In this document: piece by piece, positions 15,297 through 25,000 of the stretch
How the letters are laid out: each line of letters opens with the position of its first letter
Position numbering within the stretch: the stretch's first letter is position 1
From: Streptomyces sp. Ru62
GTDB taxonomy: Bacteria; Actinomycetota; Actinomycetes; Streptomycetales; Streptomycetaceae
NCBI RefSeq assembly: GCF_002920615.1
Contig: NZ_PQSU01000011.1
Span: forward strand, 62,001-126,000
Length of the DNA stretch: 64,000 nucleotides
Direction: 5' to 3'
Notes under the pieces: model-generated
The model's database searches: none
Seen by the model: only the letters and a program-made list of their open reading frames with translations
What the model was told of the DNA's origin: nothing
Translations under genes and position numbers: made by a program

Positions 15297-16343
15297 TCAG
15301 GGTTTGGGGGTGTGGAGCAGAGCTGCGATGCGGGCCGCCGCCGTGGAGAGGTGGTGGCGGGCCTCGCGGAGCTGGGTGGGGGTGACGCCGTGGTCGCGGG
15401 CCGCGTCGCGGATGTCGTCGCGGAAGCGGTCCAGGAGGCGGTCCAGGTCGCGGGCCGGATCGCCCGTGGTGTCCTCGTGGGCCCAGGAAGGCTCGTAGTC
15501 GGCGGGGAAGTCCTCCCCGGGGAACGTGTGGTGCGGTTCCCCGGCGGGGCGGCCGAAGGTCCAGTCCCTGCCGAAGTCCTTGCCGAAGTCCTTGCCGAAG
15601 TCCTTCCCGAAGTCCCCGAGCTCCTTGGCCAGTTCCGTGAGGCCCTCGCGGACGCCGGTCGGCCAGTCGCCGCGCGTGAAGTGGTCCTGGACGCGGTCCT
15701 GGACGCGGCGGGCGATGCGCTGCATCTCCTCCTGCGCCTGGGCCCGTGCCCGTGCCTGCGCCTCCTGGGCTTGGCGACGGGCACGCTGGGCCTCCTCGCG
15801 GGCCCGGCGGCTCTCGTCCTTGGCGCGCCGCGCCTGCTCCTTCCACTCCTGCTTGACCCGGCGCATCTCCTCCTTGGCGGTCTTCCAGGCCTCCTTCTCA
15901 CCCATCTCGCCGTACGCCCCGAAGGAGTGCTCGGCCCCGGACGCCTTCGTGCCACGGCGGGCCTCGGAGGCGGCGGCGCGCACCTCGCGGCGCAGGTCAC
16001 CGGCCGCGCCGCGCACGTCGGCCCTTATCTCGGCGGCCAGTTCCGCGACCGACTCGCGGATCTCCAGCTCCAGGTCGGCCAGCTCGCCGCTGCGGTCGGC
16101 GAGTTCGGCGCGGCCCGCGTCCGTGATGGCGTACACCTTGCGGCCACCCTCGGTGGTGTGCCGGACCAGGCCCTCCGCCTCCAGCTTGGCCAGGCGGGGG
16201 TACACCGTGCCGGCCGAGGGGGCGTAGAGGCCCTGGAAGCGCTCCTCAAGAAGCCTGATCACCTCGTAGCCGTGACGCGGGGCCTCGTCGAGCAGCTTGA
16301 GCAGGTACAGGCGGAGGCGGCCGTGGGCGAAGACGGGAGGCAT
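15297..16343 (-). CDS. PadR-family regulator with long charged C-terminal extension
   Basis: A 348-residue protein. Residues 1-85 are a PadR winged helix (GRLRLYLLKLLDEAPRHGYE, then APSAGTVYPRLAKLEAEGLV). The rest is unusual: about 95-230 is a long Glu/Arg/Ala-rich helical segment (predicted coiled coil), and about 245-262 is a perfect FGKD tandem repeat. The C-terminal 60 residues resemble a second small helical domain (DLDRLLDRFRDDIRDAARDH). Typical PadR proteins are 110-180 residues. The start at 16343 lies one base after the DUF4097 stop, so the two genes form an operon. Confidence 0.85.
   Translation of the reverse strand: MPPVFAHGRLRLYLLKLLDEAPRHGYEVIRLLEERFQGLYAPSAGTVYPRLAKLEAEGLVRHTTEGGRKVYAITDAGRAELADRSGELADLELEIRESVAELAAEIRADVRGAAGDLRREVRAAASEARRGTKASGAEHSFGAYGEMGEKEAWKTAKEEMRRVKQEWKEQARRAKDESRRAREEAQRARRQAQEAQARARAQAQEEMQRIARRVQDRVQDHFTRGDWPTGVREGLTELAKELGDFGKDFGKDFGKDFGRDWTFGRPAGEPHHTFPGEDFPADYEPSWAHEDTTGDPARDLDRLLDRFRDDIRDAARDHGVTPTQLREARHHLSTAAARIAALLHTPKP
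15571..15618. repeat. Four 12-bp tandem repeats inside the PadR gene
   Basis: CCGAAGTCCTTG and close variants repeated four times head to tail. On the coding (minus) strand it encodes FGKD four times. Confidence 0.9.
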
Positions 16344-16344
16344 G

Positions 16345-17328
16345 TCAGAGCACCTTCTTGTCGGTCGTGCCGTCGGCCGGGTCGCCGGTGGAAGCGCCGG
16401 CATCGGTGGTGCCGGAGGTGTCCCCGGCGGCGTCCCGGCCGGAGACGGAATTGTCTCCCGGGGCGCCGGGGGAGTGGCCGGCCGGGTGGGGCTCGGAGCC
16501 CCAGGGGGTGCTCTCGTCGTCGTCCCGGGGCGGGCGGCGCAGCAGGGCGATCGAGCCGGAGACCGTGGTGGCGCGCAGCTTGCCGGTGCCGGCGCCGAGG
16601 CGGCCGGTGATCTTGTGGGCGCCCCACTGGCCGTGCACCCGCAGGCCGTCGAAGGCGTTGGAGATCGTGCCGCTCGCGGTGTTGGCCTCCACCTCGGCGT
16701 CGGCCGGGTGCGGCAGGCGGATGGCGATCTCGCCCGAGACGCTGGTGAGGCCGATGTCCGTCGGGCCGTCCGGGTCCAGGTCGACGATCATGGAGCCGCT
16801 GACGGTGTCGGCCCGCACGGAGGAGCCGGAGCCCTCCACCACGGTCAGGTCGCCGGAGACCGAGTGGTACCGCAGGTCGCCGGTGACCGCCTGGGCCTCC
16901 AGGCTCCCCGAGACGGTGTCCGCGCGGACCGGGCCCGAGACCCCGACCAGGGTGGTGTCGCCCGTCACTCCCTTGACCACCGCGGGGCCACGGATGCCGG
17001 AGACGACCGCGGCGGCGCCGACCACGCCCACCTCGACGCGCGTGTCGGCGGGGACCGCGAGGGAGACGACGGCGCTGCGGCGCCAGCCCTTCCGGTCGAG
17101 CCACTTGAGGAACCCCTTCCAGGGCAGGTCCTCATAGGCCACGGTGAGGGTGGTGCCGTTCCGGGTGACGATCAGAGGCGGGCCTTCCAGTTCCGAGACC
17201 TCCAGGCGGGCCGAGCCCTCGTCCGTGCCCACCACGTTCACCGTGCCGTTGACGATGCGGACCTGGAGGTCGCGCACGGGGGTGTCGAAGGTCAGCTTCT
17301 GGGGTTCGGTGACGGTCCATTCGGGCAT
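16345..17328 (-). CDS. DUF4097 beta-strand repeat protein
   Basis: A 327-residue protein. The core (about 20-250) is a right-handed beta-repeat with recurring strands ending in V-S-G-S/D/E/P, for example VSGPVRADTVSGS, SVSGDLTVVEGSGSSV, and TTVSGSIALL. This is the DUF4097 (adhesin-like) fold. There is no signal peptide or membrane segment, so it is cytosolic as read. The last 60 residues are Gly/Asp/Thr-rich and disordered. GGAGG precedes the ATG. It is first in an operon with the PadR gene; such pairs are common, but the function is unknown. Confidence 0.85.
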   Translation of the reverse strand: MPEWTVTEPQKLTFDTPVRDLQVRIVNGTVNVVGTDEGSARLEVSELEGPPLIVTRNGTTLTVAYEDLPWKGFLKWLDRKGWRRSAVVSLAVPADTRVEVGVVGAAAVVSGIRGPAVVKGVTGDTTLVGVSGPVRADTVSGSLEAQAVTGDLRYHSVSGDLTVVEGSGSSVRADTVSGSMIVDLDPDGPTDIGLTSVSGEIAIRLPHPADAEVEANTASGTISNAFDGLRVHGQWGAHKITGRLGAGTGKLRATTVSGSIALLRRPPRDDDESTPWGSEPHPAGHSPGAPGDNSVSGRDAAGDTSGTTDAGASTGDPADGTTDKKVL

Positions 17329-17390
17329 GGGGCCTCCTCGGCTGGCCAGGACACGTGTCGGGACACGCCATATCGCGTTCCCACGAGATT

Positions 17391-17404
17391 CACGATATAT
17401 CGTG
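17391..17404. promoter_or_regulatory. Operator palindrome of the DUF4097-padR operon
   Basis: A perfect 14-bp palindrome CACGATATATCGTG, with a related half site GCGATAT 10-20 bases further towards the gene. AT-rich CGATAT-type palindromes are typical of actinobacterial PadR operators. It overlaps the -10 of the proposed promoter. Confidence 0.75.
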
Positions 17405-17419
17405 GTCGCGGGAAGTCAA
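17392..17419 (-). promoter_or_regulatory. Promoter of the DUF4097-padR operon
   Basis: Minus strand: TTGACT (17419-17414), 16-base spacer, TATCGT (17397-17392). The palindrome at 17391-17404 sits on the -10. Confidence 0.6.
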
Positions 17420-17546
17420 GACGCCCTTTCGGGGATCGTCCGCAGCGGGGGCCCGGCTGCCCGGCTGGTCCCGGACGGGGCACGGTGGCGACATAGGCTG
17501 GTGGGAGTTGTTGTCAGGCCGATGTATCTGCTGGAGATGGGCACCG

Positions 17547-17726
17547 ATGTACTTCACCGACCGCGGTATCGAGGAGTTGGAGAAGCGGCGTGGCGAGGAA
17601 GAGGTCACCTTCGAGTGGCTGGCGGAGCAGTTGCGTACGTTCGTGGATCTGAACCCGGACTTCGAGGTGCCCGTGGAGCGCCTGGCCACCTGGCTCGCGC
17701 GGCTCGACGACGAGGAGGACGAGTAG
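17547..17726 (+). CDS. DUF6104 small protein
   Basis: A 59-residue acidic protein (MYFTDRGIEELEKRRGEEEV, then TFEWLAEQLRTFVDLNPDFE). It is highly typical of a small, very conserved actinobacterial family (DUF6104) without known function. The sequence predicts a two- or three-helix bundle. GGAG lies 10 bases before ATG 17547; in-frame upstream starts give non-homologous sequence. The C-terminus is an Asp/Glu run (DDEEDE), and acidic codons continue in frame for 13 more codons past the TAG stop. Confidence 0.85.
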   Translation: MYFTDRGIEELEKRRGEEEVTFEWLAEQLRTFVDLNPDFEVPVERLATWLARLDDEEDE

Positions 17727-17871
17727 GACGAGGCCGACGAGCACGACGAGGCGGACGAGCAGGACGGGTGGGGGCGATCACCGGCCGTATCCTTCGCCGG
17801 CACCCCTCTTCCCCTCCCCCTCTCCCTCCCCGGGAGTTAGCCTTCTCCTCCCATCGGCGAACGGGGGCGTC

Positions 17872-18282
17872 ATGGCTGGAGGAATCGAACGCGTGCGTCT
17901 GGACGACGGAACCGTCGTCTGGGCCAGGATCAGCGCCGCCGCCGAGGAGGCGCTGGACGAGGACGGCTACTGGGACACCGGGCTGGGCGACCGGGTCATC
18001 GACATGGCGGAAGGACTGGCCGGCACGGTCGGTGGCGTCGTGCGCTCCCTGCGCGCCGGTCTGGACACACCGGCACCCGTCGAGGTCTCCGTCAGCTTCG
18101 GTATCGAACTGACGGCGCAGTCCGGCAAGATCGTGAGCGCCATCGCCGAGGGGGGCGGCAGATCCTCCCTCACCGTGTCCCTGACCTGGACCGAACCGGC
18201 CACGGCGGCGGACGGCGCGGACCCGGCGACGGCGGGTGGCGCGGTCGTACCGCCGCAGTCCCCGGCCCCCGGCGCCGTATGA
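17872..18282 (+). CDS. CU044_2847 / Trypco1-type protein
   Basis: A 136-residue protein with the trypsin-co-occurring domain 1 pattern. Strand MAGGIERVRLDDGTVVWARI is followed by a helix, then the beta meander PVEVSVSFGIELTAQSGKIV and SLTVSLTW. The C-terminal 30 residues are Ala/Pro-rich. Trypco1 proteins are found next to trypsin-like peptidases and effector-associated domains in predicted NTP-dependent conflict systems, which fits here: its stop overlaps the start of a trypsin/VMAP-C gene (ATGA). It probably acts as an adaptor or guide for the peptidase. Confidence 0.85.
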   Translation: MAGGIERVRLDDGTVVWARISAAAEEALDEDGYWDTGLGDRVIDMAEGLAGTVGGVVRSLRAGLDTPAPVEVSVSFGIELTAQSGKIVSAIAEGGGRSSLTVSLTWTEPATAADGADPATAGGAVVPPQSPAPGAV

Positions 18283-20810
18283 GCGCCTTCGACGAGATGG
18301 TGCGCCCCTCCCTCGCGCGCATCGGCGCACCGGGTGACGGGTATGCAACGGACCGTGACTCGTACTGGGGGTCGGGGTTCTTCATAGCCCCGGGCTGGCT
18401 GTTGACCTGCGCCCATGTCGTGGGGAAGGGGGGAGCCGCGGTGTGCCGAGGGCAGAGCGCCCTGAGCGTGACCTGGCAGGAGCGCACCGCCGACGGCGCC
18501 TGGGAGCCGCGCGGCGGCACCGGGACGGCCGTCGTCGTCGCGCCCCGGCCCGAGGCCGGACGGCCGGCGCGTGACCCCTGGCCGTTCCCCGACCTCGCGC
18601 TCGTCCGGGTGACCGGGGCCGACGAGGTGCGCTGCCTGTGGCTCGGCGACCGGGAAGCCGGCCCGCGCACCCCGCTCGGGCTCTACGGCTGGTCGGTGCA
18701 GACCGGTGAGCTGGGCATCCGGCAGGGCAGCGGCGAACTGGCCGGTTCCGACGCCCGTGCCCTGCTGCTCACCGGCATCCTCCCCATCGGCGGGCTCTCC
18801 GGCGGGCCGGTGCTCGACCTGCGGCACGGCTCCGTCATCGGCGTGATCAAAGGGCGCCGGCGGGAGGAGGGCGTCGCCGTCCCGGTCACCGCGCTGTACG
18901 AACTGCTGGACTCGCGCGAGGCCGGGCGTGCGGTGCGCGAGGTGCTGCGCGCCCACGACCTCCATCACGCGAGTCTTCTCGGCGTCCCCTCGCCGTACCC
19001 CCACTGGACCGCCGTCCAGGCCACCCTGCCCGGTCACGCGCCCTCCGTCTCCGGGATCACCACCGAACTGCGCACACGGCTCCACGGCCATCTCGCCCAC
19101 CTGCCGCCGCCGGCCGGGGCGGGTGAGGTCGTCCACCTCGTGGAGGACGTGAAGGAGCAGGTGCGGGGCGAACGGCTGCCGTCGCTGGTGCTGCCGAACG
19201 TCCGCACCTGGCGCGAGGGCGCCGCGCTGCTGTACGGCCTGCGCATGCTGGACCCCGGCGGCGGTGGAACGCTGGTCGACCTGGATGCCGTACTGCTGTA
19301 CGCCGCCCGGGTGGCCCGCAAGGCCGCGCGCGAGCACGCCGGGGAGGTGGAGGCGGGACGGCTTCGGGCGTTCACCGAGTGGATAGCCGGGCAGGCCGCC
19401 GGCCACCGGCACTGGGCGGTCGGCGAGGCCATCCGCGCGCTGCTGGAGGGCGCCGACGGGGCGGGACGGGCCGACGGTCCGACCACGGCCGTCGTCGATG
19501 CGCTGACCGGCGGCCGGCCCGGTGGCCCACCCGGCAGTCAGTCCGGTGGCCTGTCCGACAGTCAGCCCGGTGACCTGCCCGGTGGCCCCTCCAACGGGGT
19601 GCCCGTGGCGAACGGAGCGGTCGTGACTCCGGCGCAGGCCGTTCCGGCGCAGAGCGCGGCCGCCGACCTGCCGACGCCGGTCGGCGCCCTCGAAGTGCCG
19701 TCCGCTCCGCAAGCGCCGTCTCAGGAAGCGCCGTCCGTCCTGGAAGCGCCGTCCACCGTCGAGTGCCTCGGTACGCCGTCACCCACCGAGCCCGGCACGG
19801 CGCCGCTTCCCGCCGGGTCCGTTCACCCGCCCGAGGCGGGCCGCGCGAGCCGGCCGCACGTCACCGCCCCCTCCCTCGTCCCCCCTTCCCCCGACACCCG
19901 CACCGACGTCCTCGTCAAGGTCGGCCCGGCCACCTACGGCCGGCATCCGTGGAGCGTGCAGCTGATCTACGGCGGGCAGGACGTCACGCCGGTCGCCGGG
20001 GACGACCGGGGCGTGCGGGCCGAGGAGCTGGCGCGGGTGCTGCGGGAGCCGTTGGCCAGGGCGCTGAACCAGGGGGACCACGGGGAGCACCTCGCCGCGA
20101 TCGAGGTCTTCCTGCCCCGCAAGCTGTTCGACCTCCCGGTGGACGACTGGTCGTTGCTCCCCGATCCCCACGCCGCCACAACCGACCAGGACGTCGTGGA
20201 CGTCGAGGACGACGAGGAAGACGACTTCGTGGACGAGCGGGCGCTGCCGCTCGGGATGCGGCGGACCGTCGTCGTCCGGGACGTCCGGCGCAACGGCCTG
20301 CCACCCTCCCCGGAGTGGCGCCGCCGCTGGAAGGGCGTCCTGCGCGGACCGCTGGCGCACGGGACCCTGCACGGGCGGCCCGCCGCCGAGGGGCATCCGC
20401 CGGGGGCCCGGGCCGGGGGCAGGTTCCCGTACTACGGCGCCCTGTCGGCGATGGGTGACGCGTCCGTACCCGTGTACTGCGGTCCCGTCGGCAGCGGCGA
20501 GGGCTACGCGGCGATGCGGGACGCGCTGCGCTCCGGGCACGCGGTGGTGCTGTGGCGCCGCGACCTGCATGATCACGACGAGTGCGGGGACTTCCACCGG
20601 CAGGCTGCCGACCTGCTGGGGCTCGCCGGGCACGCGGACGGGCTGCACGGTCCGGTCCGCGATCTGCGCATCCGCCTGGCCGACCCGGACACCGCCCGGG
20701 CGTACGGACTGCGCGGCAAGATCGCCGTACTGTTCGACCCGCCGCCGGACCGGCCGCCGTACGGGACGGAGAGCATGCGGCCGCCGCCGCTGGCCGCGCC
20801 CGGCGGCTGA
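18279..20810 (+). CDS. Trypsin-like peptidase fused to VMAP-C domain
   Basis: An 843-residue protein. Residues about 1-215 are a trypsin-like serine peptidase with an intact triad: His46 (LLTCAHVVG), Asp105 (FPDLALVRV) and Ser174 (GGLSGGPVLD). Residues about 220-395 are a helical middle domain of the VMAP-M sort (TELRTRLHGHLAHLPPPAG, then LVLPNVRTWREGAALLYGL). Residues about 405-545 are low-complexity Pro/Ser/Gly/Ala with repeats. Residues about 545-843 match the vWA-MoxR-associated protein C-terminal domain (VLVKVGPATYGRHPWSVQLI, later HAVVLWRRD and YGLRGKIAVLFDPP). No signal peptide. In VMAP systems this protein is the link between MoxR/vWA and the effector; here the effector would be the peptidase. 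Confidence 0.85.
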   Translation: MSAFDEMVRPSLARIGAPGDGYATDRDSYWGSGFFIAPGWLLTCAHVVGKGGAAVCRGQSALSVTWQERTADGAWEPRGGTGTAVVVAPRPEAGRPARDPWPFPDLALVRVTGADEVRCLWLGDREAGPRTPLGLYGWSVQTGELGIRQGSGELAGSDARALLLTGILPIGGLSGGPVLDLRHGSVIGVIKGRRREEGVAVPVTALYELLDSREAGRAVREVLRAHDLHHASLLGVPSPYPHWTAVQATLPGHAPSVSGITTELRTRLHGHLAHLPPPAGAGEVVHLVEDVKEQVRGERLPSLVLPNVRTWREGAALLYGLRMLDPGGGGTLVDLDAVLLYAARVARKAAREHAGEVEAGRLRAFTEWIAGQAAGHRHWAVGEAIRALLEGADGAGRADGPTTAVVDALTGGRPGGPPGSQSGGLSDSQPGDLPGGPSNGVPVANGAVVTPAQAVPAQSAAADLPTPVGALEVPSAPQAPSQEAPSVLEAPSTVECLGTPSPTEPGTAPLPAGSVHPPEAGRASRPHVTAPSLVPPSPDTRTDVLVKVGPATYGRHPWSVQLIYGGQDVTPVAGDDRGVRAEELARVLREPLARALNQGDHGEHLAAIEVFLPRKLFDLPVDDWSLLPDPHAATTDQDVVDVEDDEEDDFVDERALPLGMRRTVVVRDVRRNGLPPSPEWRRRWKGVLRGPLAHGTLHGRPAAEGHPPGARAGGRFPYYGALSAMGDASVPVYCGPVGSGEGYAAMRDALRSGHAVVLWRRDLHDHDECGDFHRQAADLLGLAGHADGLHGPVRDLRIRLADPDTARAYGLRGKIAVLFDPPPDRPPYGTESMRPPPLAAPGG

Positions 20811-20997
20811 CCCGTCGGCGACCCGCCGCCCTCCCGGTGGCCGACCGTCAACTCTGTTGACTCGGACGGCCGTTCGCGGGAACGGGGAGCGGGTGTCGTA
20901 CGCCGCGAACCTCGGCGGGCGCGGCCGACGGGCGGTAGCCTCGTACGTCGGACGGCCGGGCCCGCTGCATGATCACCAGAGCCGGGAGGAGCCCAAG

Positions 20998-22011
20998 GTG
21001 AACGACTGGCGGATCTACCGCGGAGTGGGTCAGCCGCACGACGGCATGCGACGGTTGCCGGCGCCGCCGCCCTGGCGAGACTTCGCCGGCTCCCGGGACG
21101 GCGCGGACAGCGGCCCGGAGGATCCCAGCAGCGCCCGCCGGCTCGGCGTGCGACGCCGTCTGGTCGAGAACTACGCGCCCCGGCCGGCCGAGGTCGACGC
21201 GGTCAACGCGGCCCTCTACCTGCGTCGGCCCCTGCTGGTCACCGGCAACCCGGGAACCGGCAAGTCGACCCTGGCGTACGCGATCGCCCATGAACTCGGC
21301 CTGGGCAAGGTGCTGCGCTGGCCCGTCGTCAGCCGCACCACCCTCCAGGACGGGCTGTACCGGTACGACGCCATAGCCCGGCTCCAGGACGTCCAGCTGG
21401 AGCGCGCCGGCGGGGACGACCGCGGTGCCGCGGCCTCCGGGATCGGTTCCTACATCCGCCTCGGACCGCTCGGCACCGCGCTCCTGCCCGCCGAGCGGCC
21501 CCGCGTCCTGCTCATCGACGAGCTGGACAAGAGCGACCTCGACCTGCCCAACGACCTGCTGAACACCCTGGAGGAAGGCGAGTTCTCGGTCCCCGAGCTG
21601 GAACGGCTGGCCGACCGGGAACCCGTCGTCGAGGTGCTCACGCACGACGGCGACCGGGTGGCCGTGCGCGGCGGGCGCGTCGCGTGCACCGCGTTCCCGG
21701 TGATCGTGATGACCTCCAACGGCGAACGCGACTTCCCCGCCCCGCTGCTGCGCCGCTGCGTCCAGCTCGAACTGGACCCGCCCGGCGAGGAGCAGCTCAC
21801 CGCCATGGTCGAGGCACACCTCGGCACGGACGGCGTCGCCGCAGGCAGCGATCTCATCCGCCGCTTCCTGGAGCGGGAACCCGGCGAGGTGCTCGCCGCC
21901 GACCAGCTCCTGAACGCCCTGTTCCTCACGCAGCACGATCCGCACGCGCAGGGCCTCACCCGGGAGCGGATCGCCGAGATGCTGATGCAACCGCTCGACC
22001 GTACGAGGTGA
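20998..22011 (+). CDS. MoxR-type AAA+ ATPase
   Basis: A 337-residue MoxR-family ATPase. Walker A is VTGNPGTGKST (residues about 81-91), Walker B is RVLLIDELDKSD (about 169-180), sensor 1 is VIVMTSNGERDFP and the arginine finger region is PLLRRCVQLEL. The start is GTG 20998 with GGGAGGA 8 bases upstream; the frame runs on further but the family begins here. It follows the trypsin/VMAP-C gene after 187 bases and precedes the vWA-like gene by 7, so it forms the ATPase of a VMAP-MoxR-vWA ternary set. It should remodel or switch the partner proteins using ATP. Confidence 0.9.
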   Translation: MNDWRIYRGVGQPHDGMRRLPAPPPWRDFAGSRDGADSGPEDPSSARRLGVRRRLVENYAPRPAEVDAVNAALYLRRPLLVTGNPGTGKSTLAYAIAHELGLGKVLRWPVVSRTTLQDGLYRYDAIARLQDVQLERAGGDDRGAAASGIGSYIRLGPLGTALLPAERPRVLLIDELDKSDLDLPNDLLNTLEEGEFSVPELERLADREPVVEVLTHDGDRVAVRGGRVACTAFPVIVMTSNGERDFPAPLLRRCVQLELDPPGEEQLTAMVEAHLGTDGVAAGSDLIRRFLEREPGEVLAADQLLNALFLTQHDPHAQGLTRERIAEMLMQPLDRTR

Positions 22012-22018
22012 GAGGCGG

Positions 22019-25000
22019 ATGCCGGGGATGCGCCTGGACGAGCTGATCGGCAAGCTGCGCCAGGGCGGGCTCCAGCCGACCGCCGAGGACATGGCCGACG
22101 CGCTCTGGCTGGCCCGGCGGCTGGGCGGGGCCGCGCCCGGTGACCCCGACGGCACGTCCGGCACAGGCCCCGACGGCCCGCCCGGCTCTTCCGGTACCCC
22201 GGGTTCCTCCGGAACGGACGGCGCGTCCGGTCCGGGGACGCGGGACGTACCGCCGGACGGCCCCGGCGGCCCGCAGGCGCCCCGCGCGGACGCGCCCGCC
22301 CCCGCCGTCCCGCTGCACACCCCGAGCCCTGCCCCCTGCGTCCGGGCCGACGGCGACCCCGCGGCCTTCCCGGTCCGCGCCCCCGCCGCCGGCGCCCTGC
22401 CCGGACTGCTCGGCCTGCAGAAGGCACTGCGTGCCCTCGGCCGCTACCGCACCGCCTCCGCACGCGGCCGGGACGAGCGGATCGACGAGGCGGCCACCGC
22501 GGACCGGGCCGCCGCCAGCGGCATCCTGCTCCCCGTCACGCGGCCCGGCCGCCACCGGCGCTGCGACGTCCAGCTGCTCATGGACACCGGGCCCGCCATG
22601 GCCGTCTGGGGCGAGATGGTCGAGGAACTGCGCCAGGCCTGCCAGCAGTCCGGCGCGTTCGCCTCCGTCCGCGTCCACCAGCTGTACGCCGACGGCTCCG
22701 GAGCCCCCTTGGTCGGTACGACCGTCGGTCCGGGCCGGCGCACCCGGCTGCGGCCCGCCGACGAGCTGCACGACCCCAGCGGGCGCCGGCTCACCTTCGT
22801 CATCAGCGACTGCGTCGGCCCCCTGTGGCAGAACGGCACCGCGCAGCGCCTGCTGCACGGCTGGCCGCGCACCGCCCCGCTGGCCGTGGTCCAGCCGCTG
22901 CCGCCCCGCCTGTGGGGCCGTACCGCGCTGCCCGCCGAGCCGGGGCTGCTGGTCCGCACCGGAGAGTCCGGCGGGCGCCTCGACTTCCTGCCCGAGGACG
23001 AGCCGTGGGAGGAGGCGGAGGAACCACCGCCGGGTGCGCGGCCCGTGCCGGTGCTCCAGCCCACCCCGGAGGCGTTCGCGGCCTTCGCCCGGCTGCTCGC
23101 CGGCACCGGGCCGACCCGCGAGCACGCCTGGGCCGGCTTCGCCCACCCCGCCACCGCACCGGGATACGTCTCGGCCGCACCGCCGGCGCGCAGCGAGGAG
23201 GAGCTGCTGCGCGCCTTCCGCGCCGGCGCCTCGCCCGGCGCCCTCCGGCTCGCCGTCTACCTCGCCGCCGCGCCCCTCACCCTGCCCGTGATGCGGCTGG
23301 TCCAGCGGGCCATGCTGCCCGACACCGGTCCCATGGAACTGGCCGAGGTGCTGCTCGGCGGACTGCTGCGGCAACTGCCCGGCACCGAGGAGCAGCCCTG
23401 CTTCGCGTACTCGCCGCGCATGCAGGACCTGCTGCTGTCCTCCCTCGACCAGGACGCCGCCGGGCTCGTCCTCAAGCACTGCTCGGCCTATGTGGAACGG
23501 CACTTCGGCAAGGGCACCCGCAACTTCGCCGCCCTGGCCGCGGCCCGGCTCGCCGACCACGACCCGGACGCCGGTACGGCGCGCTCCGCCGAGGACGGCG
23601 GTGCGCGGGACGGCGGCGGCAGCGTGGAGGCCGAGCTGTTCGCCCGCATCCCCGCGCGCGTGCTGCGGTTCTACCTGCCGGACCTGGTCACCCCCGACCC
23701 GCTGACCGAGGCCGAGCGGCTGCTCGACCGGTGGCGGCGGCTGGCCGACCCGGAGATGCTCCGCCGGGCCCGGGAACAGGCCCGCGTCGCCACGGCGGGC
23801 ACGGGTGCCGGCGTTCCCGGTCCCATGGCCCGGGCGCGGCTGGTCCTCGGCCGCGTGCTGCGCGCGGAGGCCGGTACGGCGGGTGCGCGGGCCGAGGGGC
23901 GGCGCGCCGGGCTGCTGCGGGAGGCGGCGGCCGAACTCGCCGGCGCGTACGAGGCGGCTCCCGCCGACAGCCGGGAGCGGGCGGAAGCGGCTCTGGAGCT
24001 TGCCTCGTGCCGACGCGAGCTGTGGCAGCTGACGGCCGGACGGGACCATCTGACGGAAGCGCTCGGTGCCCTGGACGGCGAGGTCCCGCCCTGGCCCCGT
24101 GTCACCGCCGTCGCCCGCGACTGGCGTCCCGACCTCGGGGTGCCCGAGGGCGCGATCCCGGGTGACGGCAGCCCCGGTGACGGCAGCTCTGGTGACGGCG
24201 GGTCCGGTTCCGGCGGGTCCGGTGACGCCGGGCTCGTTGACGGGGCGTCCGGTGGTGGCGGGTCCGGTTACGCCGGGGGCGGTGACGGCGGCTCCGGTGA
24301 CAGGGGGACCGGCCGCGGTGGTCCCGGTGGCGGCGGGGTCGCCTACGCCGGTGTCGGTGACAGCGAGGTCGGCCAGGGTGGCCCCGGTGACCCCGGAGGC
24401 ACGTACGGCCGTACCGGTGACGGTGGTTCCGGACACGACCCCGGCGGCACGGACACCGTCGTACCCGCCGCCGCTGCCCCGGAGCCGTTCCCCGCGAGGC
24501 GGGGCGGCGTGCCCTGGGAGGTGACCGCCCACCGGGCCCGGCTGCTGCTGCGCGGGCGGGTGCTGCTCGATCTGCGGCGTCCCGGTGCCGCCGTGCCCGA
24601 ACTGCGGGAGGGCTGCGCGGTGCTGGCGCGGGAGCGGGTGCCCGACGCCGTACGGGGGCCCGCGCTGCTCGATCTCGCGCGGGCACTGCGGGGGGCCGGG
24701 GCCGAGGACGCCGAGACCCGGCGGGCGCTCGGCGAGGCGCTGGAGGCCGCCGGGGACGATCCGGATCTGCTGCTGCCGTGCCTGGCCGCGCTGGCCGCGT
24801 TCCACGACGCGGCCGGGGAGACCGGGGAGGCCGACGCGGCGTACGAGCGGGCCGCGCTGCTCGCCCCCGCCGACGGCCCGCTGCGCGTCCAGCTCCTCAC
24901 CGCCTGGGGCGAGTCGCTGCTGCGGCGGGCCTCCGCCGGTGACGGGGCCGGGGTGGTGGACCGGGCCGAGTACGTGCTGCGCGAGGCGCTGAAGTCGCTG

